50,622 bases of DNA from Bacteroidales bacterium. GTDB taxonomy: Bacteria; Bacteroidota; Bacteroidia; Bacteroidales; TTA-H9. Shown one piece after another: positions 37,343-45,183 of the stretch (positions within the stretch are counted from its first letter, which is position 1; each line of letters begins with the position of its first letter). The stretch lies in assembly GCA_030656615.1 (NCBI GenBank), contig JAUSOY010000045.1:1-50622 (forward strand). The letters are read 5' to 3'. The translations under genes and the position numbers were made by a program. The notes under the pieces were generated by a model. That model was not told the origin of the DNA. It was given only the letters and a program-made list of their open reading frames with translations, and did no database searches.

Positions 37343-38344
37343 ATGAAATCGTATTCCATCTCCGAACTTAATGAAATTCTAAAAGGTGAGTTAGTGGGCA
37401 ACTCAAGCCACCTGATTTCTGGTCCTGAACAACTCGAAAGGGCTGATAAAAATCATATTACATTTATTGGAAGTTCAAAATATGCACGTCTGTGGGAAAA
37501 ATCAGGAGCCAGTGCTGCGGTGGTCAATGATAATCTTCAGATCGAACCCGGCGAAAACCGGGCTATTATCAAAGTGAAAAATGCTGATTTGGCTATGGCC
37601 AGACTACTCGAAATATTTGATCCGGGCCTTCCGGCATTTGAAATGGAGATTCATTCTTCAGCCATTATTCATCCATCTGCGTCCATTGGTAAAGACTGCA
37701 AAATAGGAGCCGGGTGTTATATTGGAAAGGAAGTCGTTTTGGGTGATGGCGTCATTTTATACCCCAATGTTACCATTCTCGACGAAACCAAAATCGGCAA
37801 TGGAACTTTGATATGGTCTGGGACCGTAATTCGTGAACGATGTGAAATTGGTAGTTATTGTATTTTTCACTCGAATGTCAGCATAGGTGCCGATGGATTT
37901 GGTTATCGACCAAGGGAAGATGGAAGAGGTTTGTTAAAAATTCCACAAATAGGCAATGTAGTTATTGGTAATGCCGTAGAAATTGGAGCTAACTCCTGTG
38001 TCGATCGGGGCAAATTCAGTTCTACAATTATTGGCGATGGATGTAAAATTGATAATCTTGTTCAGATTGCACATAACTGCATCATGGGGCGTTCGTGCAT
38101 TATGGCCGGACATAGTGGTTTAGCTGGCTCTGTGACATTGGGTGATGGAGTTATTATTGGCGGTTCTGCATCCATAAAAGATCATGTTACAATTCATTCA
38201 GGAGCAGTGGTAGGTGCAGGTTCAGGCGTTATGAATGATGTGGAAGCAGGAAAAACCGTTTTGGGATATCCGGCCACCGAAGCCCGTGATATGTTGAAAC
38301 AATGGGTGGCTTTACGTAAACTTACTCAAAGTCAGAAACCATAA
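37343..38344 (+). CDS. lpxD: UDP-3-O-acylglucosamine N-acyltransferase (LpxD)
   Basis: LpxD adds the N-linked 3-hydroxyacyl chain in lipid A synthesis. The 333 residues have an N-terminal uridine-binding domain with ITFIGSSKYARLW. A left-handed beta-helix of hexapeptide repeats follows from about residue 105 (HPSASIGKDCKIGAGCYIG onward). The catalytic His region is LVQIAHNCIMGRSCIMAGHSG, and the fold ends with GYPATEARDMLKQW. No lpxA, lpxB, lpxC or fabZ is nearby. It may be a second, stand-alone LpxD, or the only one separated from the usual cluster. Confidence 0.93.
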   Translation: MKSYSISELNEILKGELVGNSSHLISGPEQLERADKNHITFIGSSKYARLWEKSGASAAVVNDNLQIEPGENRAIIKVKNADLAMARLLEIFDPGLPAFEMEIHSSAIIHPSASIGKDCKIGAGCYIGKEVVLGDGVILYPNVTILDETKIGNGTLIWSGTVIRERCEIGSYCIFHSNVSIGADGFGYRPREDGRGLLKIPQIGNVVIGNAVEIGANSCVDRGKFSSTIIGDGCKIDNLVQIAHNCIMGRSCIMAGHSGLAGSVTLGDGVIIGGSASIKDHVTIHSGAVVGAGSGVMNDVEAGKTVLGYPATEARDMLKQWVALRKLTQSQKP

Positions 38345-38397
38345 AACGATTGATGGAATCTTACGTTTCAAAAGCACCATGCCGGGTTTATTTTGTT

Positions 38398-38405
38398 TAA
38401 ATTTG
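38398..38405 (+). promoter_or_regulatory. Candidate -7 box (TAAATTTG) for the patatin gene
   Basis: This matches TAnnTTTG 48 bp upstream of the chosen ATG at 38453. The -33 region is not convincing. Confidence 0.38.
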
Positions 38406-38452
38406 GGATTACCGAATACGATGAATAAATATTGTATTGTAAGTCCAATAGA

Positions 38453-39340
38453 ATGAAAAAGAAAGTATCTCTTGTGTTATCCGGGGGCGGTGCCAGAGGT
38501 AGTGCTCATATTGGCGTAATTGAGGAATTGGAAAGGCAGGGATATTTAATTACATCCATTGCAGGAACTTCAATGGGGGCATTGGTTGGTGGCGTTTATG
38601 CGCTGGGTAAAATGCCGGAATTTAAAGAATGGATATGTTCACTCGACAAAATTAAGGTATTCAAGTTAATCGATTTTACTTTTAGTACTCAAGGCCTGGT
38701 CAAGGGTGATAAAGTGCTGAATGCAATGAAGGCGATTATTTCGGATACCAATATTGAAGATTTAAAAATTCCTTACGCCGCAATTGCCACCGATATACTG
38801 AACAAAAAAGAGGTGGTTTTTAGAGAAGGGAGCATTTATAAAGCAATCCGGGCATCCATTTCCATCCCGACCGTGTTTACACCACTTAAGGTCGGTGAAA
38901 CCTTGCTTGTAGATGGTGGTATTATTAATAATATACCTCTGAAACATGTAAAACGCAGTCCCGGTGATTTACTGATAGCTGTTAATGTTAATGCAGATAT
39001 TCCTGTATACCGACCGGATTTTACCCAAAAAGAAGAAACAGCCATTCAAAGCCTTTATAGAAAGAGACTGAAACGTTTTCATAATTATTTGCAAAAGGAT
39101 GCTGAAGAAAAGGAAGTCGATCATCTGAGTTATTTCAATCTGATTGACAAAACACTGAGTTTGATGATGTATCAGATATCTCAGTTGTCTATTGAACATT
39201 ATGCTCCTGATCTGTTGATTAAAGTATCACGTGATTCGTGCAGTACATTCGATTTTTTTAAGGCAGAAGAGTTGGTTGAAATCGGTCGCCATGCAGCTGC
39301 AAAGAGTCTGGCGGAAATGAATCTTAAGATAAATGATTAG
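38453..39340 (+). CDS. Patatin-like phospholipase family protein
   Basis: The start at 38453 (MKKKVSLVLSGGG) gives 295 residues and the standard patatin N-terminus; the longer frame opens without an ATG. The oxyanion hole is SGGGARGSAHIG, the nucleophile Ser is in AGTSMGALVGG, and the catalytic Asp is in LLVDGGIINNIP. These complete the Ser-Asp dyad of bacterial RssA/YjjU-like patatins. There is no signal peptide, so it probably acts in the cytoplasm on lipids or acyl esters. The C-terminal 90 residues are charged and not recognised. The last 8 kb before it are mostly envelope or lipid genes. Confidence 0.92.
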   Translation: MKKKVSLVLSGGGARGSAHIGVIEELERQGYLITSIAGTSMGALVGGVYALGKMPEFKEWICSLDKIKVFKLIDFTFSTQGLVKGDKVLNAMKAIISDTNIEDLKIPYAAIATDILNKKEVVFREGSIYKAIRASISIPTVFTPLKVGETLLVDGGIINNIPLKHVKRSPGDLLIAVNVNADIPVYRPDFTQKEETAIQSLYRKRLKRFHNYLQKDAEEKEVDHLSYFNLIDKTLSLMMYQISQLSIEHYAPDLLIKVSRDSCSTFDFFKAEELVEIGRHAAAKSLAEMNLKIND

Positions 39341-39490
39341 GTTGTTTTTGGTTTTCATGTTTGATTGGTCATGGGCTGTTGTCTCCGATTAGTATCAACG
39401 AATTATGGCATCTGAAATTAAATTCAGAGGTGTGTTAATACAATTATCCCATGTATGTTTCGTTTTATAGTAATCAAAATCTAAAACAAC

Positions 39491-40158
39491 ATGAAAAACA
39501 GCCTTTATTTTTTGTTTCTTGCCTTAACGAGTCTCATGTTTTTTTCCTGCGGAAAGGATAATATTGACCCGTATCCCGATAAATATGAAATCAGATGTAC
39601 TGATTACACTCAGTTAAAAGTTGGAAATTATTGGATTTACCAACGTTATACCATTGATAGCATGGGCTTTGCCACGCCGCTCAATAAATACGACAGTTGC
39701 TATGTAGCAAAAGACACAAGCATCAACGATAAGGTCTACTTCAAAGTGTACCGGCCATCACTGATGCCACTCATTAAATACGTTTTGTTGAGAGATTCAT
39801 TGCATTATCTGGTAGATCACCGGGGCATGATTCATTTTTCGCATCTTGACTTTACAAGCATTTTTTATGAACGATACATTGTGACGTTCGATACTATGGG
39901 CTTTATGTATACCCGTATGGACGATAAAAAATACCGGTGAATACCCCTGCCGGAGTTTTTAATACGCTGAACGTCAAAACGACCTATGAATTCAGACCAC
40001 CCTACACATTTTCTGGAAATCCAAGGTATCTTAATTGTCGTTATGCAATCAATGTGGGCATTGTTTCAGAAAGTTTGGGATTTTATATGTCTCAATCTTC
40101 TAGTACAGAGCGACGCTTGGTGAGATATCATATTGAACTATTGGTAGGTACGAAATAA
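39491..40158 (+). pseudogene. Exported lipoprotein gene broken by a -1 nt frameshift
   Basis: The first part (39491-39940) encodes a lipoprotein signal (NSLYFLFLALTSLMFFSC, Cys in the lipobox) and about 130 residues, with YTQLKVGNYWIYQRY as the clearest segment. The frame ends at a TGA right after GATAAAAAATACCGG. Adding one A to the A6 tract joins it without a gap to the frame 39937-40158 (VNTPAGVFNTLNVKTTYEF onward), giving one protein of about 222 residues ending LLVGTK. The junction sequence then reads DDKKIPVNTPAGVF. This is either a true inactivating deletion, a sequencing error in the homopolymer, or slippage. The family is not recognised beyond a Bacteroidota lipoprotein. Confidence 0.8.
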
Positions 40159-40274
40159 ATAGCTTAGCAGACAATCTGTCGCAGACTTTCCTTTTTTTCT
40201 TAACTTGCTTCATTAATTTTCCATCGAAATTGTCAAATATTGCTTTTCAATGGATTAAAGCATATGAATTGCCC

Positions 40275-40448
40275 ATGAAAAACATTCCTCTTTTATCCAT
40301 TTTGGCTATAACGATTATGGCCATATCAATAAGTCTACTCGACTTTAATGATTTGAGCTGGGCTCAAAATTCAAAGAGCTATATCGGATTGGTTATTTTT
40401 ATTGTTTTACTGATTGTTACCATTCAATTGAAACGGAAGAAGCAATAA
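40275..40448 (+). CDS. Small two-helix membrane protein
   Basis: The ATG at 40275 gives 57 residues: MKNIPLLSILAITIMAISISLL, a short loop with DLSWAQNSKSY, then a second helix (IGLVIFIVLLIVTI) and a basic tail QLKRKKQ. The pattern of a signal-like helix, an N-D-L-S-W-x-x-N loop and a second helix is common among small uncharacterised Bacteroidota proteins. The basic end should face the cytoplasm. It stands alone on the plus strand. No function can be assigned. Confidence 0.6.
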   Translation: MKNIPLLSILAITIMAISISLLDFNDLSWAQNSKSYIGLVIFIVLLIVTIQLKRKKQ

Positions 40449-40697
40449 TAATTATTTTGTTTATTGGCTTTTTAAATAGTATTGATTTTCACTATTTCAC
40501 GGTGGATGTTTTTTGGATTGTTATGCCAGGGTTGAGTTTTTCAGGAAACCGATCGATTAGAGATTGTTTTTAAGGTCATTTAGTAATTCGCAATTCTCCT
40601 TTTTAAATATCTGTCCGGAAATGCTGAAGGTATTGAAAGGAAAATTCTAAGAATTAGGATGTTGGTTTATTTCTGCAATATTTTTTAAATCAGTGTG

Positions 40698-40992
40698 ATG
40701 CGTATTTTAGTTTTATTGATTTTTATTAATATTCACTATCTGGTAATAGCTCAAACCGATGCTCCAGTACCCTTGATGCCAATTCCTTCAGCATCTCAAA
40801 TGGAATGGCCAACGGGTGAAAACCTTTACAGTAGATGCTTGGGTCAATGGTCATTGGCAAAATATTTCGATCGGTATAACCATTGGCTATAAAAGGATTT
40901 TGAAATTGAATGGTGTATAGACCGATAAAATACGGATTGCGATTTTGGATTCTAAAGCCTGTCAATTGATTTCGACGGTGGGAATATATTAA
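40698..40992 (+). pseudogene. GH29 alpha-L-fucosidase remnant with a large internal deletion
   Basis: From ATG 40698 a signal peptide (MRILVLLIFINIHYLVIAQ) leads into TDAPVPLMPIPSASQMEW, the N-terminal start of GH29 fucosidases, up to 40808. From 40810, in the +1 frame, the sequence is the C-terminal domain of the same family: QRVKTFTVDAWVNGHW, then ISIGITIGYKRILKLNGV. A TAG at 40918 follows, then TDKIRIAILDSKACQLISTV to the TAA at 40990-40992. The whole catalytic domain (roughly 400 residues) is missing. Deletion, frameshift and an internal stop make this a clear pseudogene. The family assignment is from recall of conserved segments. Confidence 0.8.
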
Positions 40993-41026
40993 CGTAACAA
41001 TGATTAATCCCGGGAAGAATTGTTTC

Positions 41027-41506
41027 ATGAAAAACCTGAAGGGTAGCTTGTTTTTAATTGCATTTGTGTTACTGCATTATATTTCATGGTCCCAGGAGTC
41101 TTTGCTCTATAAAAATCCAAACATTGCTGTTGATTTACGGGTTAAGGATTTGATTTCACGAATGAGTCCTGAGGAAAAATTCTGGCAATTGTTCATGATT
41201 CCAGGAAACCTGGAAATTAAAAAGGAGGAGTTTAAAAACGGCATATTTGGTCTTCAGGTAAATGCAATAGGAAATAAGAATGCTGTAACTCAGCTGTTGA
41301 AATACGATGCCAGTCTCCCGGCTCACGATACAGCACGCACAATAAATTCAAGACCTTTTAATTGCGTCTGTGATGTTTCTCCTATTAAGCATTGCAATCT
41401 GATGGTTAAAATCGTTTTTATCATCGTATTAACCATTTGGTTTAATACTATACATCAGATTGAGTTTGGTTCAGGGGAATTCCGTAGTTTTATCTCACCA
41501 AAATAA
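41027..41506 (+). pseudogene. GH3 beta-glucosidase, N-terminal fragment
   Basis: From ATG 41027 the first 108 codons (to 41350) encode a signal peptide (LFLIAFVLLHYISWSQ) and the N-terminal part of a GH3 glycosidase. The conserved segments are DLRVKDLISRMSPEEKFWQL, then FGLQVNAIGNKN and AHDTARTINS. After TINS, where intact relatives continue into the active-site barrel, the frame runs on for 51 codons of unrelated hydrophobic sequence to a TAA at 41506. The catalytic Asp/Glu and more than 80% of the usual length are absent. It lies 34 bp downstream of the GH29 remnant, suggesting a former operon. Confidence 0.78.
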
Positions 41507-41536
41507 ATTTTACAAAACAAAAAACTTTTACTAGAA

Positions 41537-42937
41537 ATGAAAAAGATTTTCGAACGAATATTGATTGTGGCTCTCATATCTGTGCTTGTGGGTGTATTGG
41601 GCTGTAAACCAACTACAAAGCAAACGGAAAAGGCATCTTTTAAAGCCATTGAATTATTTCCTGAGCCAATACGACCTGAAGGGCAAAGTGATGTAATCGA
41701 GTTAAAATCTGAACCCATTGATACGGTTCGCATTGCTATTATCGGATTGGGAATGCGTGGATCACAGGCAGTTTACCGTTATTCGTTCATTGAGGGTGTA
41801 AAAATTGTAGCCATCTGCGATGTAGTATCAAAAAATGTGGAAAGTGCTCAAAAATTTATGCAGGAAAGTGGGCTTCCTGATGCAGATGCATACACCGATT
41901 CAACCGATTGGAAGAAAATTTGCGAAAGAGACGATATCGATTTAATTTATGTATGTACTCATTGGGATTTACATACGCCCATTGCGGTATATGCTATGGA
42001 ACACGGCAAACATGTTGCACTGGAAGTTCCTGCAGCTATCACGATTGAAGAGTGCTGGCAATTGGTCAATACCTCTGAAAAAACACGAAAACACTGTATG
42101 CAATTGGAAAATTGCAACTATGATTTTTTCGAAATGGCTACTCTTAACATGGCTCAACATGGACTTTTTGGTGAAATCGTTCATTGCGAGGGCGCCTATA
42201 TTCATGATTTACGCTGGCTCAATTTCGATGAAAAATCCGGATACTGGAATATGTGGCGTTTAAAGCATAACGAAAAACGCAACGGAAACTTATATCCAAC
42301 ACATGGCCTGGGACCGATTTGTCACATTATGAATATTCATCGGGGCGATAAAATGGATTACCTCGTGTCTGTTTCGAGCAATCAATTCGGAATGACAGAA
42401 TATGCCAAAGAAAAGTTCGGCTCGGAATCCGATTATGCAAAAATGGAATACAAACATGGTGATATGAATACGACGCTCGTAAAAACGCAAAAGGGAAAAA
42501 CGATTATGATTCAGCATAATGTAACCAATCCCAGACCGTATAGCCGGATTCATCTCATTAGTGGTACTAAAGGTTTTGCTCAAAAATGGCCTCAACAAGG
42601 TATCGCTCTTGAACCCAATGGTCATTCTTTTTTATCAAAAACTCAATTGGATTCTCTTTTAAAGGTTTACGAACATCCGATTTCGAAGGAAGTTGGAGAA
42701 AAGGCGAAGAAAGTAGGCGGCCATGGAGGAATGGATTTCGTAATGGATTACCGCTTGATTTATTGCCTTAGAAATGGTTTACCCCTCGATCAGGATGTGT
42801 ACGATGCCGCTGAATGGTCAGCCATTATTGAACTCTCGGAACGATCAGTCGAAAACCAGGGAATGCCGGTAAAGATCCCTGATTTTACCCGTGGTGCTTG
42901 GGAAAAGCTTAAAACGGTGACTTATTATACTAAATAG
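41537..42937 (+). CDS. Gfo/Idh/MocA oxidoreductase-like glycosidase (GH109-type) lipoprotein
   Basis: 466 residues with a lipoprotein signal (ILIVALISVLVGVLGC). An NAD-binding Rossmann domain starts at about residue 65 (RIAIIGLGMRGSQA), followed by VAICDVV, CTHWDLHTPIAVYAMEHGKHVALEVPAA and ENCNYDFFE. The C-terminal part has NLYPTHGLGPICHIMNIHRGD and GGHGGMDFVMDYRL, segments seen in GH109 alpha-N-acetylgalactosaminidases, which use NAD without net redox change. The export signal fits glycan breakdown. It is intact, unlike the GH29 and GH3 remnants just upstream. A non-hydrolytic sugar oxidoreductase remains possible. Confidence 0.88.
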   Translation: MKKIFERILIVALISVLVGVLGCKPTTKQTEKASFKAIELFPEPIRPEGQSDVIELKSEPIDTVRIAIIGLGMRGSQAVYRYSFIEGVKIVAICDVVSKNVESAQKFMQESGLPDADAYTDSTDWKKICERDDIDLIYVCTHWDLHTPIAVYAMEHGKHVALEVPAAITIEECWQLVNTSEKTRKHCMQLENCNYDFFEMATLNMAQHGLFGEIVHCEGAYIHDLRWLNFDEKSGYWNMWRLKHNEKRNGNLYPTHGLGPICHIMNIHRGDKMDYLVSVSSNQFGMTEYAKEKFGSESDYAKMEYKHGDMNTTLVKTQKGKTIMIQHNVTNPRPYSRIHLISGTKGFAQKWPQQGIALEPNGHSFLSKTQLDSLLKVYEHPISKEVGEKAKKVGGHGGMDFVMDYRLIYCLRNGLPLDQDVYDAAEWSAIIELSERSVENQGMPVKIPDFTRGAWEKLKTVTYYTK

Positions 42938-42997
42938 AGATTTTCTAAAGCTTACTTTAAAGCAAAATCAAAACTGAAAACACTCAGGAAGAGGATT

Positions 42998-43198
42998 TTA
43001 ATCTCCATCTTCGAGCTGGAAGATTTCATTTACTTCTTTGCCAAAGTATTGTGAGAGCTTGAGGGCTAAAATAGTAGAAGGTACGTACTTCCCGAGCTCA
43101 ATAGAGTTAATCGCCTGACGCGTAACCCCAATTTGCTTTGATAACTCCTCTTGTGTGATATTTTTTATGGCCCGCTCTACCTTTATATTATTCTTCAT
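42998..43198 (-). CDS. XRE/Cro-CI family transcriptional regulator
   Basis: A 66-residue single-domain HTH protein. The helix-turn-helix is EELSKQIGVTRQAINSIELGKYVPS (residues about 17-41), and the C-terminus is YFGKEVNEIFQLEDGD. This subtype (short, with NEIFQLE-like ends) usually pairs with a small membrane protein of the DUF2178/DUF2975 kind. Here it overlaps the 3' end of the upstream membrane-protein gene by 11 bp, so the two are translationally coupled. It probably binds the direct repeats at their shared promoter. Confidence 0.93.
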   Translation of the reverse strand: MKNNIKVERAIKNITQEELSKQIGVTRQAINSIELGKYVPSTILALKLSQYFGKEVNEIFQLEDGD

Positions 43199-43673
43199 GG
43201 TCTAAAATGGAATTTGATTTGTGGAGGATATAGTAAAACCGTATGATGAATAAAATCAAAATGGTAAACATGTTGAATATCATAACATAGAGAAATTCAA
43301 AGTTGTAGAAAAAGAGGATGCATAAAATCAGAATTGCATAGTTGATATAGGTTGCCCATACCAGGGATTCTAGTCTGATTTTTGAAATAAATTCATCCTC
43401 ATGCTTTTGTCTGGAGAAGGCGACCAGAATTGCCCCGATGATAAAAACCACACCTGCAATTTCATCGGTAACGTTGTTTTTTATCAGACTGAATATATTT
43501 GCATCCTGACTGCCTGGCAGGAGATTCGAACTGTAGAATGTAAATACAGCCGTATCAAGGAATTTTAATTGAAAATCAAGAATAATGAATAATATTCCAA
43601 GGATGGCAGAAGGAATCAGCAAAATCCATCCGATTCGTTTGAATTGGTTTGGAAATAAAAATTTCGTTTTCAT
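43188..43673 (-). CDS. Four-helix membrane protein coupled to an XRE regulator
   Basis: The ATG at 43673 (MKTKFLFPNQFKRIGW) gives 161 residues with four hydrophobic segments: IGWILLIPSAILGILFIIL, IAGVVFIIGAILVAF, YINYAILILCILFF and FLYVMIFNMFTILILFIIRFYYI. No catalytic motif is visible. The gene precedes and overlaps the HTH regulator gene, an arrangement in which the membrane protein may sense a membrane or stress signal; that role is inference. The upstream start at 43712 would lie within the predicted leader. Confidence 0.75.
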   Translation of the reverse strand: MKTKFLFPNQFKRIGWILLIPSAILGILFIILDFQLKFLDTAVFTFYSSNLLPGSQDANIFSLIKNNVTDEIAGVVFIIGAILVAFSRQKHEDEFISKIRLESLVWATYINYAILILCILFFYNFEFLYVMIFNMFTILILFIIRFYYILHKSNSILDHEE

Positions 43674-43698
43674 AATCGTCAGATTTAATAATTTCATA

Positions 43699-43728
43699 CA
43701 AATGTAATACACAAATTACAAAAAGCAA
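43699..43728 (-). promoter_or_regulatory. Promoter for the membrane protein/XRE pair
   Basis: On the minus strand TTG (43726-43728), a 19-bp spacer and TACATTTG (43699-43706) match the Bacteroidota -33/-7 pattern, 26 bp before the ATG at 43673. The -33 element lies inside one of two direct repeats, so repressor binding there would block it. Confidence 0.6.
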
Positions 43729-43750
43729 TGAATAAATTATAAAAAGTAAT
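43711..43750 (-). promoter_or_regulatory. Tandem 19-bp direct repeats, likely XRE operator
   Basis: Read on the minus strand the units are ATTACTTTTTATAATTTAT (43732-43750) and ATTGCTTTTTGTAATTTGT (43711-43729), 16 of 19 identical, at a 21-bp period (two helical turns). They overlap the -33 element. Same-face spacing and position suggest cooperative autoregulation by the co-transcribed HTH protein. Confidence 0.55.
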
Positions 43751-43995
43751 GTATAGGTTACATTATTTCAAAATGCAATCCTATGAAAATAGCAGGATGG
43801 GAAGGCTTAATAAGCAATATTAAGATGGTTTTCGGTCCTGATTGATAATGAATTCGAATTGAAAATTTTGGTCTTTAACTCAGTATTTGTACAACCTGAC
43901 AGAAGAAGTACTTGATAATCGGAGTAAAACATGAATAACAAGGATTATTATTGTAAAACCTGATTATGGAATTTTTCAGGTTAAGGTTTTCTTTA

Positions 43996-44003
43996 TACCT
44001 TTA
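43996..44003 (+). promoter_or_regulatory. Candidate -7 box (TACCTTTA) for ilvE
   Basis: This is one base off TAnnTTTG, 44 bp before the chosen ilvE ATG, with a T-rich stretch at the -33 distance. A weak to moderate call. Confidence 0.35.
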
Positions 44004-44047
44004 GCCCTACAAAAAACAAAGTGTTAAACCTACTAAAACCTTTGGTT

Positions 44048-45067
44048 ATGATTAATGTAGAATGGGGCAAACTCCCTTTCGCCTATTTTAAAACCGATTA
44101 CAACGTTCGTTGTTACTTCCGTAATGGCGCCTGGGGTAAACTAGAGATATCCTCTTCCGAAAATATCAGTATCCATATGGCAGCAACGGCCTTGCATTAT
44201 GGACAGGAAGCTTTTGAAGGCCTTAAGGTCTTCCGTGGTCAGGATGGCAAAATCAGAATATTTCGCTGGGAAGAAAATGCAAAACGATTGCAGAATTCGG
44301 CGCGTGGTATACTCATGGCGGAGGTACCTACCGATCTTTTCAAAGAAATGGTCTGGAATGTCGTTAAACTGAATGAGAAATACGTTCCGCCATATGGCAG
44401 TGGTGCATCCTTATATGTACGCCCCTTGCTTATTGGCACCGGACCACAGGTTGGTGTTAAACCAGCCAGTGAATATCTTTTCCTTGTATTTGCAGGCCCG
44501 GTTGGTCCCTATTTTAAAGAAGGATTTAAGCCTGTTAAAGTTCAGATAGCCCGTGATTTTGATCGAGCTGCTCCACTAGGTACAGGAATATTCAAAGTAG
44601 GAGGAAATTACGCAGCAAGTCTGCGTGCCGGTGAACGCGCTCATGGCGATGGTTATGCCGCCGCTCTATTCCTTGATGCGAAAGAAAAGAAATACATCGA
44701 CGAAGCTGGACCCGCCAATTTCTTTGGGATTAAGAATAATACGTATGTAACTCCTAAATCGGGTTCAATTCTTCCTTCCATCACCAATATGAGTCTTCAG
44801 GATATCGCACGTGATTTGGGTATGCAGGTAGAGGTTCGTCCGATTGCTGTTGATGAATTGGGAAGCTTTGAAGAAACCGGAGCTTGTGGAACCGCAGCTG
44901 TTATTACTCCGATATGTGCAATCGAAGATCGTGATTATGCTACCGTTTTTTCATATTGTAAAGATGGTCAGGCTGGACCCGTATCTACAGCGCTCTACAA
45001 ACGTTTGCAAGGCATACAGTTTGGCGATGAGGAAGATAAATTCGGCTGGGTCGATGTTATTGAATAA
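44048..45067 (+). CDS. ilvE: Branched-chain amino acid aminotransferase
   Basis: IlvE performs the last transamination in leucine, isoleucine and valine synthesis, using PLP and glutamate. The ATG at 44048 (MINVEWGKLPF) gives 339 residues, the length of the eukaryote-like (type II) BCAT group. Motifs include ALHYGQEAFEGLKVFRG, YVRPLLIGTGPQVGVKP and the PLP lysine in GTGIFKVGGNYAASL. Also present are DEAGPANFFGI (matching E-x-G-x-x-N) and SITNMSLQDIARDLGM, with the phosphate-binding EETGACGTAAVITP near the end. It is a single-gene unit with its own terminator. Confidence 0.96.
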   Translation: MINVEWGKLPFAYFKTDYNVRCYFRNGAWGKLEISSSENISIHMAATALHYGQEAFEGLKVFRGQDGKIRIFRWEENAKRLQNSARGILMAEVPTDLFKEMVWNVVKLNEKYVPPYGSGASLYVRPLLIGTGPQVGVKPASEYLFLVFAGPVGPYFKEGFKPVKVQIARDFDRAAPLGTGIFKVGGNYAASLRAGERAHGDGYAAALFLDAKEKKYIDEAGPANFFGIKNNTYVTPKSGSILPSITNMSLQDIARDLGMQVEVRPIAVDELGSFEETGACGTAAVITPICAIEDRDYATVFSYCKDGQAGPVSTALYKRLQGIQFGDEEDKFGWVDVIE

Positions 45068-45085
45068 ACTTTGTGATAATAATTT

Positions 45086-45124
45086 AAAAAAATGCGTCTT
45101 TCATGTGGAAGACGCATTTTTTTT
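45086..45124 (+). terminator. Rho-independent terminator after ilvE
   Basis: A 15-bp stem (45086-45100 with 45109-45123, core ATGCGTCTT) with an 8-nt loop ends in a T run. It lies 18 bp after the ilvE stop and ends just before the -33 element of the next gene. Confidence 0.95.
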
Positions 45125-45125
45125 G

Positions 45126-45157
45126 TTTGTAAACCGATATAGACTTTACTATCTTTA
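45126..45157 (+). promoter_or_regulatory. Promoter for the T9SS-targeted propeller protein
   Basis: TTTG (45126-45129), a 20-bp spacer and TATCTTTA (45150-45157) fit the Bacteroidota promoter pattern with one deviation in the -7 box. It starts immediately after the ilvE terminator and lies 26 bp upstream of the ATG at 45184. Confidence 0.55.
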
Positions 45158-45183
45158 CAATAAAACTATTAAAAAAGTAGGCT

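Larger units (their letters stand above)
43674..44047. other. Intergenic region between divergent membrane-protein gene and ilvE
   Basis: This 374-bp gap holds the XRE promoter and direct repeats at its left side and the ilvE promoter candidate at its right. Between them (about 43760-43980) I see only AT-rich sequence with no convincing reading frame or hairpin. Confidence 0.6.

Noticed and set aside
39920-39945. Programmed -1 ribosomal frameshift at the A6 tract
   Set aside because: The tract does not give a good tandem-slip heptamer in the zero frame (GAT AAA AAA TAC), and no downstream stem-loop is evident. A plain indel is simpler.
41351-41506. Tail of the GH3 fragment as a separate membrane peptide
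   Set aside because: It has one hydrophobic stretch (MVKIVFIIVLTIWF) but no start signal of its own and follows a deletion border; more likely junk sequence.
42938-42997. TAAAG-CTTA-CTTTA hairpin after the GH109-like gene as a terminator
   Set aside because: The stem is only five AT-rich pairs without a T run.
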